64,000 bases of DNA from Dokdonella sp. (GCF_019634845.1 NZ_JAHCAQ010000010.1:62001-126000); one strand, 5' to 3'. Shown: positions 52,771 through 62,747, counted from the stretch's first letter. Numbers and translations: made by a program. The notes: generated from the letters alone by a model not told the origin.

Positions 52771-53988
52771 TCACTTCACCGCACCGGCGATGTCCATGAT
52801 CGGCAGCACGATCGCCAGCATGATCATCGCCACGATCACGGTCATCGCGATCGTCATCGCCGGCACCAGCGCCGCCAGCAGGCGGTCGAGGGTGTTCTTG
52901 ACCTCGACATCGAACGTGTCGGCGACCTTGAGCAGCATGCTGTCGAGTTCGCCCGACTCCTCGCCCACGCTGATCATCTGGATCGCGAGCTTGGGGAAAC
53001 GCTTGGATTGTGCCAGCGCATGGCCGAGTGCGCCGCCGGTCTTGACCTCCTCGGTCGCCGCCTCCACCGCCTGCGCCAGCACCGTGTTGGTCATCACGTT
53101 GCGCGCCACGGTGAGGCCGCTCAGCAGCGGCACGCCGTTCCTGACCAGCACGCCCAGCGTGCGGGCGATGCGCGCGGTCTCGATCTTGCGCACGATGTCA
53201 CCCACCACACGCATGCGCAGCAGGCGCTCGTCGATGCGCAGCCGCGCTGGCGGGTCGGCCATCTGGCGGCGCAGCCACGCCACCGCGAACACGATGCCGA
53301 GCACGATCAGCCACCAGAACCCCTGCAGCACCGAGCCGATGCCAAGGACGACCTTGGTGATGAGCGGCATCTCGATGTTCATGTCGGCGAACATCGGCGC
53401 GAACTGCGGCACCACGTAAACCAGCAGCACCATCAGCGACACCAGCACCATGCCGACGAGGAATGCCGGGTAGATCATCGCGTTGATCACGCTCGACTTG
53501 AGCTGGGCGCTGCGCTCGAGATAGTCGGCCAGCCGCGCCAGCGTGTCGTCGAGCGAGCCACCGGCTTCACCGGCACGCACCATGTTGACGTACAGGCGCG
53601 AGAACGTGCCCTGCTCGGCCTCCAGCGCGTCCGACAACGGCGTGCCGCCACGCACCGCGTCGCGGATGCGCTCGAGCATGCGCCTGGCCTTCTCGGTTTC
53701 GGGCAGGTCGAGCAGGATCTGCAGGGCGCGATCGAGTGGCTGGCCGGCGCCGAGCAGGGTGGCGAGCTGCTGGGTGAACTGCACGATCTGCGCCTGACGC
53801 AGCGTGGCGCGCTTGAACAGCGCCGCGAACAGGCTGGCCGAGTCGCCGCCGTCGGCCTCGCGCACTTCGAGCGGAATGTTGCCCGCATCCTGCAGCTTGC
53901 CGATCACCTCGTCGCGATTGCCGAGGTCGAACTGGCCTTCGAGCACCTCACCGCTGGCAGTGACCGCCTTGTAGTAGAAGATCGTCAT
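52771..53988 (-). CDS. gspF: type II secretion inner-membrane platform protein GspF
   Basis: 405-residue polytopic protein from ATG 53988 (MTIFYYKAVTASGEVLEGQF). It has two homologous cytoplasmic helical domains (QIVQFTQQLATLLGAGQPLDRAL; KIETARIARTLGVLVRNGVPL) each followed by membrane segments (SSVINAMIYPAFLVGMVLVSLMVLLVYVV; ALVPAMTIAMTVIVAMIMLAIVLPIMD). GEAGGSLDDTLARLADYLE and GEESGELDSMLLKVADTF are the conserved repeats. It connects the GspE motor to the pseudopilus base. Confidence 0.97.
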   Translation of the reverse strand: MTIFYYKAVTASGEVLEGQFDLGNRDEVIGKLQDAGNIPLEVREADGGDSASLFAALFKRATLRQAQIVQFTQQLATLLGAGQPLDRALQILLDLPETEKARRMLERIRDAVRGGTPLSDALEAEQGTFSRLYVNMVRAGEAGGSLDDTLARLADYLERSAQLKSSVINAMIYPAFLVGMVLVSLMVLLVYVVPQFAPMFADMNIEMPLITKVVLGIGSVLQGFWWLIVLGIVFAVAWLRRQMADPPARLRIDERLLRMRVVGDIVRKIETARIARTLGVLVRNGVPLLSGLTVARNVMTNTVLAQAVEAATEEVKTGGALGHALAQSKRFPKLAIQMISVGEESGELDSMLLKVADTFDVEVKNTLDRLLAALVPAMTIAMTVIVAMIMLAIVLPIMDIAGAVK

Positions 53989-54109
53989 GGGTGCAGGCCA
54001 CCGACGATGCGCAAGCGGGTGCGGCGCGCGGGCGGCCGGGTCGGCCACCACGCCGCCATCGTCCGGCCGACAGCGACTGCCTCAGGTTGGCGCCATTGCA
54101 GGCTCATCA

Positions 54110-55855
54110 TCATCCTTCCGACGAAGTCACGCGCAGGACTTCCTCGATCGTGGTCTGACCCTGCAGGGACTTCACCAGGCCATCCTCGAACATCGTGCGC
54201 ATGCCTTCCTTGCGCGCCTGCGCCTCGATCTCGCCCATGCCGGCGTGCTGCATGATGAGGCGCCGGATCGCATCGGACATGACAAGGAACTCCATGATGG
54301 TGGTGCGCCCAAAGTAGCCGGTCGGATTGGCCGCACTGGCGCCGGGCTTGTACAGGCGGATCGGTCGCTCGTCACTGAGCGCGTCGAGGCCGTACTGTGC
54401 GATCACCTCGGGCATCGCCGCATGCGCGGTCGCGGTGGCGCCATCGAGCCGGCGCACGAGACGCTGGGCGAGAATGCCGTTGACGGTCGAGGTCAACAGG
54501 TAATCCTCCACACCCATGTCGAGCATGCGCGTGATGCCGCCGGCAGCGTTGTTGGTGTGCAGCGTCGACAGCACGAGGTGGCCGGTCAGCGCCGACTGGA
54601 TCGCGATGCGCGCGGTTTCCAGGTCGCGCATTTCGCCGATCATGATGATGTCGGGATCCTGGCGCACGATCGAGCGCAGGGCATTCGCGAAGTCGAGCCC
54701 GATCTGCGGCTTGGCCTGGATCTGGTTGATGCCCTCGATCTGGTATTCGACCGGATCCTCGACCGTGATGATCTTGACGTCGGCGGTATTGAGCTTGGAC
54801 AGCGCCGTGTACAGCGTCGTGGTCTTGCCCGAGCCGGTCGGACCCGTGACGAGCATGATGCCGTGCGGCAGTTCGAGCACGTTGAGGAACTTCTGCAGGA
54901 ACTGATCGGTGAAGCCGAGCGTGTGGAAGTCGAACACCACCGCTTCGCGGTCGAGGATACGCATCACCACCGACTCGCCGTGCGCGGTTGGCATGGTCGA
55001 TACGCGCAGGTCGAGCTCCTTGCCCTGCACGCGGATCATGATGCGGCCGTCCTGCGGCAGGCGGCGCTCGGCGATATTGAGCTTGGCCATGATCTTGATG
55101 CGCGAGATCACGGCCGCGGTCGAGGCGGCCGGCGGCGATTCGACTTCGTGCAGCACACCGTCGATGCGGTAGCGCACCTTGAGCCGGTTCTCGAACGGCT
55201 CGACGTGGATGTCCGAGGCGCGCTGTTCGACCGCACGCTGGATGATGAGGTTGACCAAGCGGATGACCGGCGCCTCGGAAGCCAGGTCGCGCAGGTGCTC
55301 GATGTCGTCCTCGCTGCGGGTGGCGTCCTCCGACAGGCTCTCCACGATCGACCCCATCGCCGAACGCCCCGAGCCGTAGTAGCGCTCGATGAGATCATCG
55401 ATCTCGCTGCGCAGGCCGATGCTGAGCTTGACCTCGCGCCCGGTGGCGAGCCGGAGCGCCTGCAGCGGAAAGCTGTCGGCCGGGTCGGCGACGAGCACGG
55501 TCACGTCCTGCTCGGTCTCGCCGATCGGACACACGTGATGGTGCTTGAGGAAGCGGATCGAGGATTGCACATTGGCCGGCGGCGCCTCGGGAAACTCCTT
55601 GGCCGACAACAGTGGCAGGTGCAGCAGTTCGGCCACGGCCTCGGCCATCTCGCGCTCGGATACCAGACCCAGCCGCGTCAGCAGCGAGACGAGGCTGCCG
55701 GCGGCCGCATCTTCCTCGTGCAGACGGCGGCCACGGGCAAGGTCGTTTTCCTTGAGCCGCCCACGCGCGACGAGGAACTGGCAGATGCGCTCGTCGAGCG
55801 TCGCCTCGTCGGCGAGCGTGGCAACAGCGGGATCATCGAGTGCAGCAGCGGACAT
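54110..55855 (-). CDS. gspE: type II secretion ATPase GspE (XpsE type), no tetracysteine module
   Basis: 581-residue hexameric ATPase powering pseudopilus assembly, from ATG 55855; a GTG at 55900 would add 15 residues. The N-terminal domain (about residues 5-160) is the GspL-binding module. The core has Walker A VTGPTGSGKTT (about 336-346), the Asp box ITVEDPVEYQIEG, Walker B DPDIIMIGEMRDLETA and the His box LSTLHTNNAAGGITRML. After QRLVRRLD, where most GspE proteins have CxxC-x29-CxxC, there are no cysteines (GATATAHAAMPE; KPGASAANPTGYFGRT). From memory Xanthomonas XpsE shares this lack, but I could not check. It is the first xps gene here. Confidence 0.96.
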   Translation of the reverse strand: MSAAALDDPAVATLADEATLDERICQFLVARGRLKENDLARGRRLHEEDAAAGSLVSLLTRLGLVSEREMAEAVAELLHLPLLSAKEFPEAPPANVQSSIRFLKHHHVCPIGETEQDVTVLVADPADSFPLQALRLATGREVKLSIGLRSEIDDLIERYYGSGRSAMGSIVESLSEDATRSEDDIEHLRDLASEAPVIRLVNLIIQRAVEQRASDIHVEPFENRLKVRYRIDGVLHEVESPPAASTAAVISRIKIMAKLNIAERRLPQDGRIMIRVQGKELDLRVSTMPTAHGESVVMRILDREAVVFDFHTLGFTDQFLQKFLNVLELPHGIMLVTGPTGSGKTTTLYTALSKLNTADVKIITVEDPVEYQIEGINQIQAKPQIGLDFANALRSIVRQDPDIIMIGEMRDLETARIAIQSALTGHLVLSTLHTNNAAGGITRMLDMGVEDYLLTSTVNGILAQRLVRRLDGATATAHAAMPEVIAQYGLDALSDERPIRLYKPGASAANPTGYFGRTTIMEFLVMSDAIRRLIMQHAGMGEIEAQARKEGMRTMFEDGLVKSLQGQTTIEEVLRVTSSEG

Positions 55856-55927
55856 GACGGGTTCGCAAGTGGAGGATCGACAGGTCAGGCATTGTTTCAC
55901 AAGGGCGCGGCGACGACGCGCGAGGGT

Positions 55928-56668
55928 TCAGTCGCGATCTGGCGGGAGCCTGGCCTTGGTGTGACCTTCGGCAGGGGTGCCGGGTTCCGCATCGCGGCGC
56001 ACCAGGGTCTCGATGAAGGGCCGATTGAAGGCCATCCACAGCACCGCCGGCAGCACCGCCGGCAGGATCAGCACCGCGAACTGGTAGGCGATGCCGATCA
56101 CGTTGGCGTTGAGGTGCGCCTGCGCGACCGCTGCAGCGCCTTCGCTGCCGGATTGGAAGGCCAGCACCTTGAGCGCCTCGGCGCAGATGCCGAACGCCTG
56201 CGCAAGCCAGATCGCAAGCAGGGCCAGCGCGAACTGCAGCAGGCGCCGGCCGGTCGACAGCGGCGTGGCCATGGTGAGGCCCGCAAACAGCGGCAGCGAC
56301 CAGGCATAGACCATCGGGTTGAGCGTGGGTTCGAGCACACCGACGCCGCCGGCACCGGCCGCGCTTGGCGCAATCGTGACCTGCACATGGGTCGCCACGG
56401 TCACCAGGTAGCTGGCCCGCGCCACCACGCGGCCGCCGCCGTCGAGCAGTTCGCCGCCCAGCGTCAGCGTATCGAACAGGCTGCCCCACAGGCCAACCAG
56501 CACGACCTTGGCCAGATGCATCGCCGGCAAGACCCACAGCGGCGCCCACGCCAGCCAGATCACGAACGCGAGCGGCAACCACAGCAATGCCTTGAGCGCG
56601 AACCCGCGGACGGGCGATGAAGCCGGAACTCGGGATTCGTCATTCGTGATCGGTGAACGCTCCACCAT
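55928..56668 (-). CDS. exosortase H-associated-type membrane protein
   Basis: 246-residue membrane protein from ATG 56668; an earlier in-frame start at 56740 is less likely. About five hydrophobic segments are visible, including ALLWLPLAFVIWLAWAPLWVL, VYAWSLPLFAGLTMA, LLQFALALLAIWLAQAFGICAEALKVLAF and GIAYQFAVLILPAVLPAVLWMAFNRPFIETL. The pattern, in particular LNPMVYAWSLPL and the C-terminal YQF-LILPAV block, resembles proteins annotated as exosortase H (XrtH)-associated in xanthomonads. No exosortase and no IPTL-CTERM substrate is seen in this window. It is 72 bases before gspE. Its first codons (SPITNDESR) derive from an intergenic repeat. Confidence 0.68.
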   Translation of the reverse strand: MVERSPITNDESRVPASSPVRGFALKALLWLPLAFVIWLAWAPLWVLPAMHLAKVVLVGLWGSLFDTLTLGGELLDGGGRVVARASYLVTVATHVQVTIAPSAAGAGGVGVLEPTLNPMVYAWSLPLFAGLTMATPLSTGRRLLQFALALLAIWLAQAFGICAEALKVLAFQSGSEGAAAVAQAHLNANVIGIAYQFAVLILPAVLPAVLWMAFNRPFIETLVRRDAEPGTPAEGHTKARLPPDRD

Positions 56669-56753
56669 GACCTGCCTCGCTGCGCGACCCGCGGGAACCC
56701 CGCACGAAGATGCGGGCCGATTGACCAAATCACCAATCACCGATCACGAATGA
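56640..56753. repeat. 114-bp element with perfect 17-bp inverted ends (MITE/REP-like)
   Basis: TCATTCGTGATCGGTGA at 56640-56656 is the exact reverse complement of TCACCGATCACGAATGA at 56737-56753, with 80 bases between. CGGGATTCG precedes the left arm. It lies between purL and the membrane-protein gene and supplies that gene's first codons. The arm shares ATCACGAATGA with the element in gspH. There is no transposase, so it would depend on one elsewhere. Confidence 0.7.
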
Positions 56754-56758
56754 TGACC

Positions 56759-59700
56759 TCATCCCACCCATGCCCGCGCGTTGCGGAACAGGCGCAGCCA
56801 CGGCGAAGCCTCGCCCCACTCGCGCGGACGCCAGCTCATCTGCACGCTGCGGAACACACGTTCGGGATGCGGCATGCAGATCGTCGCGCGTCCGTCCTCG
56901 CTGGTGAAGCCGGTGGCGCCACCGACCGACCCGTTGGCGTTGTACGGGAAGCGTTCGGTGACGCAACCGGCGTTGTCGACGAAGCGCAGTGCCAGATGCG
57001 CCTGGTCGGCGGCAGCGGGATCGGCGAACTCGACCCGACCCTCGCCATGCGCGACCACCACCGGGATGCACGAGCCGGCCATGCCCTGCAGCAGGATCGA
57101 TGGCGACTGCACCACCTCCACGCTGACCAGGCGTGCCTCGTACTGCTCGCTCGCATTGCGCACGAAATGCGGCCAGTGCGCCGCGCCCGGAATGATGTCC
57201 TTGAGCCGCGACAACATCTGGCAGCCATTGCAGACGCCGATCGTGAACGTGTCGGGACGCGCAAAGTAGGTCGCGAACTGCTCGCGCAGGCGCTCGTTCC
57301 ACAGCACCGAGGCGGCCCAGCCGCGGCCAGCGCCGAGCACGTCGCCGTAGCTGAACCCGCCACAGGCGGCCAGACCGCGGAATTGCGCCAGATCGCAACG
57401 CCCGGCGGCAAGGTCGCTCATGTGCACATCGATGGCATCGAAGCCGGCGCGCGTGAACGCGGCCGCCATCTCGAGCTGGCCGTTGACGCCCTGCTCGCGC
57501 AGGATCGCCACCCGCGGCCGTGCGCCGCGCGCGATGTACGGCGCGGCGATGTCCTGCGCCGGGTCGAACATGAGTCGCGGCGACAGGCCGGGGTCGGTGA
57601 CGTCGCAGCGCGCCTCGTACTCGGCGTCGGCGCTGATCGGATTGTCGCGCTGGCGCTGCATGGCGTGGCTGGTCTGCGACCAGCAGCGCATCAGCCGCGC
57701 CCAGTCATGCTCGGCCAGCACATCGCTGCCGAGCGTGACGCGCACCCGCAGCTTGTCATCGGGCACCGCCACGCGATGGGCCAGCGTGGCCACGCCGTGG
57801 CGCGTGAACAGGTCGAGCAGCGCATCGCGATCGTCACGCCGCACCTGCACGAGAACGCCCAGTTCCTCGCTGAACAGCGCACTGAGCACGTTCTCGCCCC
57901 AACCGTCGAGCGCGACATCGAGGCCGCAGTGGCCCGCCAGCGCCATCTCGACCAGCGCGGCGTACAGGCCGCCATCACTGCGGTCGTGCCAGGCCAGCAA
58001 CAGGTCCGCCGCGCGCGCCTGTGCGAGCGCAGCCAGCGCGGCCTTGAAACGTGGCGCATCGTCCAGATCGGGCACGTCGCCGCCGCCATGACCATACGCC
58101 TGCAGCAGCGCACTGCCACCGAGGCGATTGCGACCGGCGCCGAGGTCGAGCAGCCAGATTTCGCTGTCACCACGGTCGAGCACGAGCTGCGGCGTCAGCG
58201 CGCGGCGCACGTCGGGCGTGCGCGCGAATGCGCTCACGATCAGCGACACCGGGGCGACGGTCCGATGCTCGACCGCTTCCTCGCGCGAACCCGCATCAAG
58301 CGAGCCTTCCGGGTGCGCTCCGCGATCGGCCTCGGTGCCGCCGCCCCGCGCGGTCGCAACCGCGCTCGACCATTGCACCTGCATCGACAGCGAGTCCTTG
58401 CCGACCGGGATCGAAATGCCGAGCGCGGGGCACAGCTCGATGCCGACCGCGTGCACCGCGTCGAACAGCGCGGCGTCCTCGCTGCCAAAACCTGCCGCCG
58501 CCATCCAGTTGGCCGACAGGCGCACCTCGTCGAGCGCCACCTCGGCGGCGCACAGGTTGGTGAGCGCCTCGCCCACCGCCATGCGCGCGCTGGCCGCCGC
58601 GTCGATCAGCGCCAGCGGCGTGCGCTCGCCCATCGCCATCGCCTCACCGGCGCAGCCGTCGAAGTCGAGCAGGGTGACCGCGCAATCGGCCACCGGCACC
58701 TGCCACGGTCCCACCATCTGGTCGCGCGCGCACAGGCCGCCGACGCTGCGGTCTCCGATCGTCACCAGGAACGACTTGCTGCCGACCGTCGGCAGCGACA
58801 GCACGCGCATGACCGCCTCATCCAGCACGATGCCATCGAGGTCGGGCACGAGATCGACGCGCGTGTTGGCGCGCTGCGCCTGGCGCTGCATGCGTGGCGG
58901 CTTGCCGAACAGCACATCGAGCGGCAGGTCGATCGGGTTGCGGCGCGGATCGTCGCTCGCGAACCGCGCATCGGTCAGCCACAGGTGACGCTCGGCGCTG
59001 GCGTGGCCGACCACCGCATGCGGGCAGCGCTCGCGCGCGCAGATCGCCTCGAACACGGGCAGATCGTCCGGGCGCACACCGAGCACGTAGCGTTCCTGCG
59101 CCTCGTTGCACCAGACCTGCATCGGCGACAGGCGCGCGTCGTCGCTCGGAATCCGTTCCAGCTCGATGCGCCCGCCGACGCCCGAATCGTTGAGGAGCTC
59201 GGGGATCGCGTTGGACAGACCACCGGCACCGACGTCGTGGATCGATACGATCGGATTGCGCTCGCCACGCGCGCAGCAGGCATCGATGACTTCCTGGCAG
59301 CGACGCTGCATTTCGGCGTTGTCGCGCTGCACCGAGGCGAAATCCAGTTGCTCGGAGCTGCTGCCGGCGGCCACCGACGAAGCGGCGCCGCCGCCGAGGC
59401 CGATCAGCATGGCCGGGCCACCGAGCACGATGACGCAGTCGCCCGCGACGAGCCGGCGCTTGTCGACATGACCGGCGCGCAGGTTGGCCAGACCGCCGGC
59501 GATCATGATCGGCTTGTCGTAGCCGCGCACGAGGCCGGGCGCACCACCATCCTGCTCGAAGGCGCGGAAATAGCCGCCCAGGCAGGGCCGGCCGAATTCG
59601 TTGTTGAACGCGGCCGCACCGAGCGGCGCGTCGCGCATGATCTCGAATGCGCTGGCAAATCGCGGCGGCAGCGCGCGCTGCCGCTCCCACGGCCGCGCCA

Positions 59701-60709
59701 GACCCGGGATGCGCAGGTCCGACACCGTGTAACCGACCAGGCCAGCCTTGGGCTTGCCGCCGCGCCCGGTGGCACCCTCGTCGCGGATTTCGCCACCGGC
59801 GCCGGTGGAAGCGCCCGGATACGGCGAAATCGCGGTGGGATGATTGTGGGTTTCGACCTTGATCGCGTAGGGCACGGCTTCGCCGTGCGCGCGGAAGGTC
59901 GCATCGTCCGCATCGGCAAAGAAGCGTTGGCCGTCGCTGCCGGCAATCACGGCCGCGTTGTCGTGATAGGCCGACAGGGTATGCGCGGGCGACTGCGCAT
60001 GGGTGTTGCGGATCATCGCGAACAGCGACTGCGGCTGCGCCACGCCGTCGACCGTGAACTGCGCGTTGAAGATCTTGTGCCGGCAGTGCTCGGAATTGGC
60101 CTGCGCGAACATCATCAGCTCGGCATCGCTTGGCGCGCGGCGCAGCTCGCCATAACACGCGGCAAGGTAGGCGATTTCGTCGTCGGCCAGCGCCAGGCCC
60201 AGTTCCACGTTGGCCGCGCGCAGCGCCGCCAGGGGATCGGCGCCAAGCTCGATGCGTCGCAGCGGCGCCGGCAGCCCGGCCGCGAACAACGGCGCCGCCT
60301 CATCCAGCGCCGTCACCACCGTCTGCGTCATCGGGTCGTGCAGCACGCGCGTGACGCGCTCGCGCAACGCTGCGGCGGCAGGCATGCCATCGACGTCGAA
60401 GGCGATGCCGCGCTCGACGCGACGCAGCGCCAGACCGCAGCCACGCAGGATTTCGGTGGCCTTGCTCGACCATGGTGAACGGGTGCCGATGCGCGGCACC
60501 GCCCACAGGCTGGCCGCGGCCGCCGCACGATCGAGCGCGTCGAGGATCTGGCAGGCGCGTGCCCGCTCGAACCCGGGCGGATCGGCGTCGATGAAGTAGA
60601 CCCAATGCGCGGCGCGCACGGTGCAGCCGGGCGCCAATGGCGCCAGTTCGGCATTGAGGCGGTCGATGCGGAACGCGGACAGCGCTGGCAGGCCGTCGAG
60701 GACGATCAT
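56759..60709 (-). CDS. purL: phosphoribosylformylglycinamidine synthase, single-chain
   Basis: 1316-residue FGAM synthase, fourth step of purine synthesis, of the large single-chain type found in gammaproteobacteria. In order: an N-terminal domain, a linker with [21 protein letters not shown]-synthase half 1 ([21 protein letters not shown]-like; [16 protein letters not shown]), half 2 ([44 protein letters not shown]) and a C-terminal class I glutaminase with [14 protein letters not shown] and the nucleophile Cys in [10 protein letters not shown]. The start ATG is preceded by an inverted repeat overlapping the likely start site. It is a single gene. Confidence 0.98.
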   Translation of the reverse strand: MIVLDGLPALSAFRIDRLNAELAPLAPGCTVRAAHWVYFIDADPPGFERARACQILDALDRAAAAASLWAVPRIGTRSPWSSKATEILRGCGLALRRVERGIAFDVDGMPAAAALRERVTRVLHDPMTQTVVTALDEAAPLFAAGLPAPLRRIELGADPLAALRAANVELGLALADDEIAYLAACYGELRRAPSDAELMMFAQANSEHCRHKIFNAQFTVDGVAQPQSLFAMIRNTHAQSPAHTLSAYHDNAAVIAGSDGQRFFADADDATFRAHGEAVPYAIKVETHNHPTAISPYPGASTGAGGEIRDEGATGRGGKPKAGLVGYTVSDLRIPGLARPWERQRALPPRFASAFEIMRDAPLGAAAFNNEFGRPCLGGYFRAFEQDGGAPGLVRGYDKPIMIAGGLANLRAGHVDKRRLVAGDCVIVLGGPAMLIGLGGGAASSVAAGSSSEQLDFASVQRDNAEMQRRCQEVIDACCARGERNPIVSIHDVGAGGLSNAIPELLNDSGVGGRIELERIPSDDARLSPMQVWCNEAQERYVLGVRPDDLPVFEAICARERCPHAVVGHASAERHLWLTDARFASDDPRRNPIDLPLDVLFGKPPRMQRQAQRANTRVDLVPDLDGIVLDEAVMRVLSLPTVGSKSFLVTIGDRSVGGLCARDQMVGPWQVPVADCAVTLLDFDGCAGEAMAMGERTPLALIDAAASARMAVGEALTNLCAAEVALDEVRLSANWMAAAGFGSEDAALFDAVHAVGIELCPALGISIPVGKDSLSMQVQWSSAVATARGGGTEADRGAHPEGSLDAGSREEAVEHRTVAPVSLIVSAFARTPDVRRALTPQLVLDRGDSEIWLLDLGAGRNRLGGSALLQAYGHGGGDVPDLDDAPRFKAALAALAQARAADLLLAWHDRSDGGLYAALVEMALAGHCGLDVALDGWGENVLSALFSEELGVLVQVRRDDRDALLDLFTRHGVATLAHRVAVPDDKLRVRVTLGSDVLAEHDWARLMRCWSQTSHAMQRQRDNPISADAEYEARCDVTDPGLSPRLMFDPAQDIAAPYIARGARPRVAILREQGVNGQLEMAAAFTRAGFDAIDVHMSDLAAGRCDLAQFRGLAACGGFSYGDVLGAGRGWAASVLWNERLREQFATYFARPDTFTIGVCNGCQMLSRLKDIIPGAAHWPHFVRNASEQYEARLVSVEVVQSPSILLQGMAGSCIPVVVAHGEGRVEFADPAAADQAHLALRFVDNAGCVTERFPYNANGSVGGATGFTSEDGRATICMPHPERVFRSVQMSWRPREWGEASPWLRLFRNARAWVG

Positions 60710-60716
60710 GGCGCAA

Positions 60717-60738
60717 GGCGGCTCGAGAGGGAGCCGCC
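60717..60738. promoter_or_regulatory. perfect 8-bp inverted repeat in the purL leader
   Basis: GGCGGCTC and GAGCCGCC are separated by 6 bases and end 7 bases before the purL start codon. A TACAAT -10-like element follows directly upstream (60745-60740, minus), so the repeat would cover the transcription start. It could be an operator or a hairpin hiding the ribosome site. It does not resemble the E. coli PurR box (ACGCAAACGTTTGCGT). Confidence 0.55.
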
Positions 60739-60739
60739 T

Positions 60740-60745
60740 ATTGTA
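60740..60745 (-). promoter_or_regulatory. -10-like element TACAAT of purL
   Basis: TACAAT on the minus strand, about 30 bases before the purL start codon. No -35 match is seen at 16-18 bases. The inferred transcript start lies within the inverted repeat at 60717-60738. Confidence 0.45.
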
Positions 60746-60823
60746 ATGGATGCCCGCGGCAGCGCCGCGTCGCGGGCTGGTGCGGATCAGGCGCGCGCCG
60801 GCGGCGCGACCCCCAACGGTCCG

Positions 60824-61573
60824 TCAGCGGGCCGCCAACCCCGCACCGGCCTTGAGCCGGGCCAGCATCTGGTCGGGGTCGAGGTAGCCGCCGATCTTGA
60901 CGCCATCGGCCATGAAGATGGCCGGAGTGCCATCGACGCCAACCTGCGCGCCAAGCGCGAAGTCCTCGGCGATCGGGTTGTCACACTTGAGTACGGGCGG
61001 GGTCTGGCCGCCCTTGGCGGCCGTGAAGGTCGCCTTGCGGTCCTTGGCACACCACACCGACACGGCCTTGTCCCAGGACTCGGTACCCACGCCCGAACGC
61101 GGGAAGAACAGATAGTCGACCTCGATGCCGCGCTTGTTGTACTCGGCGATCTGCGAGTGCAGCTTGCGGCAGTAGCCGCAGTCGATGTCGGTGAACACGG
61201 TGATCTTGTACTGCGGCTTGCCGGCCGGGGCGAACACGATGCGCCGCGCCGCGGGAACCGCGTCGAGCTTCGTCTTGACGTCGATCGCGAGACGGCTGCT
61301 GGTCAGGTCCTTCTGGGAGGCGGTGTCGAACAGCTTGCCCTGCATGATGTACTTGCCGTCGTCGCTCACATAGACGAGCTGGCTGCCGACGATGATCTGC
61401 TGGAAGCCCGGCATCGGCGCGGGCTCGATCGCGTCGATCTTGGCCTGCGGCACGAGATCGGTCAGTGCCTTGCGCGCGGCGGCCTGCGCCGGGCTGTCGG
61501 CGGCTTGCGCGACGGCGCTGGCACCGAGGATGGCGAGCGCTGCGGCAAGCGCGGCGGGGAGGCGGAAGGTCAT
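60824..61573 (-). CDS. dsbC: periplasmic disulfide isomerase DsbC, CGYC type
   Basis: 249-residue exported thiol-disulfide isomerase. ATG 61573 has GGAG seven bases upstream; ATG 61579 is too close to that site. Signal peptide FRLPAALAAALAILGASAVAQA. Residues about 30-90 form the DsbC dimerisation domain (MPGFQQIIVGSQLVYVSDDGKYIMQGKLFD). The thioredoxin domain has the canonical active site DIDCGYCRKLH (C132, C135) and the cis-Pro loop VDGTPAIFM. A second Cys pair (VWCAKD; LKCDN) is also usual. It repairs wrongly paired disulfides, which would include type II secretion substrates. A related gene follows upstream at 61726. Confidence 0.95.
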   Translation of the reverse strand: MTFRLPAALAAALAILGASAVAQAADSPAQAAARKALTDLVPQAKIDAIEPAPMPGFQQIIVGSQLVYVSDDGKYIMQGKLFDTASQKDLTSSRLAIDVKTKLDAVPAARRIVFAPAGKPQYKITVFTDIDCGYCRKLHSQIAEYNKRGIEVDYLFFPRSGVGTESWDKAVSVWCAKDRKATFTAAKGGQTPPVLKCDNPIAEDFALGAQVGVDGTPAIFMADGVKIGGYLDPDQMLARLKAGAGLAAR

Positions 61574-61725
61574 GGGCATTCTCCGGCAATTCATTGGATG
61601 TTGCGGACGTCCCTGGCCGCTGCGGCGGCAGGAATCGTGCATGGAACGGTTGGCGACGGGCCGGCCCGCGTACGCGCGCAGCCGGCGCTGGCCGCGCGAT
61701 TCATCGCAGGCAGGTTGGCGGTCGT

Positions 61726-62463
61726 TCACTTGGCGCCCGCGGCGCCGGCCTGCCGATCGAGCTCGGCGGCGAGCATGTCGGGCGACATCGCGACCTGGTT
61801 GGGGATCTGCGCGCCATCGGGCCCGAGAATCGTCGGCGTCGCGGCGATGCCGAGCGTCTGCGCAAGGCTGGCCGTCTCGGCGACCGGATTGGGGCAGGTC
61901 GCGGCGCCGGGATCCTGGCCCGTCATGGCGGCGGTGAATGCCTCCCGGCGGTCCTTGGCGCACCACACGGCCTGCGCCTTCTTGTCGGCACCGGGATGGA
62001 TGCTCAGCGGAAAGAACAGGTAATCGACCGCGATGCCCTTGGCGTTGTAGGCGGCGATCTGCTCGTGGAAGCGGCGGCAGAACGGGCAATCGATGTCGGT
62101 GAACACGGTGACCGTGTGGCGAGTCTTGGCCGGCGCCGGCGGCGCGAACACGATGCGCTTGTCGGGACCGACCTTGGCGAGCGCCACCTTGCGCACCTTG
62201 GCCCGCGACTGCTGGGTCAGGTCGCGCTTGTTGGCCACGTCGAACGCGCTGCCGTTGAGCATGTAGCGGCCATCCTTGCTCACGTAGACGAACTCGCCGC
62301 CGACGATCGCCTCGTAGAAGCCCGGTACCGGCGACTCCTGCACGGCGTCGATCTTGACCTGCGGCGCGAATGGCCCGACGGCCTGGCGAACCACCTCTTC
62401 CGGGGTGGCGGCGACGACGGAGCCGGCGAGCAGGAACCCGGCCAAAATGAAAAGAAAGCGCAT
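61726..62463 (-). CDS. DsbC-like thiol-disulfide isomerase paralogue, CPFC type
   Basis: 245-residue exported protein similar throughout to the adjacent DsbC: signal peptide RFLFILAGFLLAGSVVAA, dimerisation domain VPGFYEAIVGGEFVYVSKDGRYMLNG, thioredoxin domain and the second Cys pair (VWCAKD; ATCPNP). The active site is DIDCPFCRRFH (C126, C129). CPFC differs from the CGYC of classical DsbC and is closer to oxidase-type dipeptides (CPHC in DsbA), so the redox potential may be different. The cis-Pro loop is IAATPTILG. The two genes are probably a tandem duplication, 152 bases apart, with this one transcribed first. Confidence 0.92.
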   Translation of the reverse strand: MRFLFILAGFLLAGSVVAATPEEVVRQAVGPFAPQVKIDAVQESPVPGFYEAIVGGEFVYVSKDGRYMLNGSAFDVANKRDLTQQSRAKVRKVALAKVGPDKRIVFAPPAPAKTRHTVTVFTDIDCPFCRRFHEQIAAYNAKGIAVDYLFFPLSIHPGADKKAQAVWCAKDRREAFTAAMTGQDPGAATCPNPVAETASLAQTLGIAATPTILGPDGAQIPNQVAMSPDMLAAELDRQAGAAGAK

Positions 62464-62747
62464 GACGACCTCGAAAGTAGGCGAATCGACGGCCCAATGA
62501 CCGGGGCGACGGCGGAAATCTTGCGCCGGCCCGGCGGGCCCACCCGGGCAGCCGGGTGCCAACGGCTGGCGCGACGCAACCGCGGAGTATGGCACGCGCA
62601 TGCCGATGGCGGAAGGCAAACCGCGGCCGAGGTGCAGCGATCTGCCGCAGCGGTGGGCCGGTCGCGCGCCGATGCGCGATCGCGGCGGCGGCGTTGGCGT
62701 ATCCACGCTGCGCGTCGGCAGCGCCGTGGTGCCTGCGCAGCGAATGG

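Noticed and set aside
56750-60478. Very long plus-strand open frame opposite purL (1242 codons)
   Set aside because: It is antisense to a complete and clearly recognised purL. Its translation is Arg/His/Ala-rich without motifs, as expected for a shadow in GC-rich DNA.
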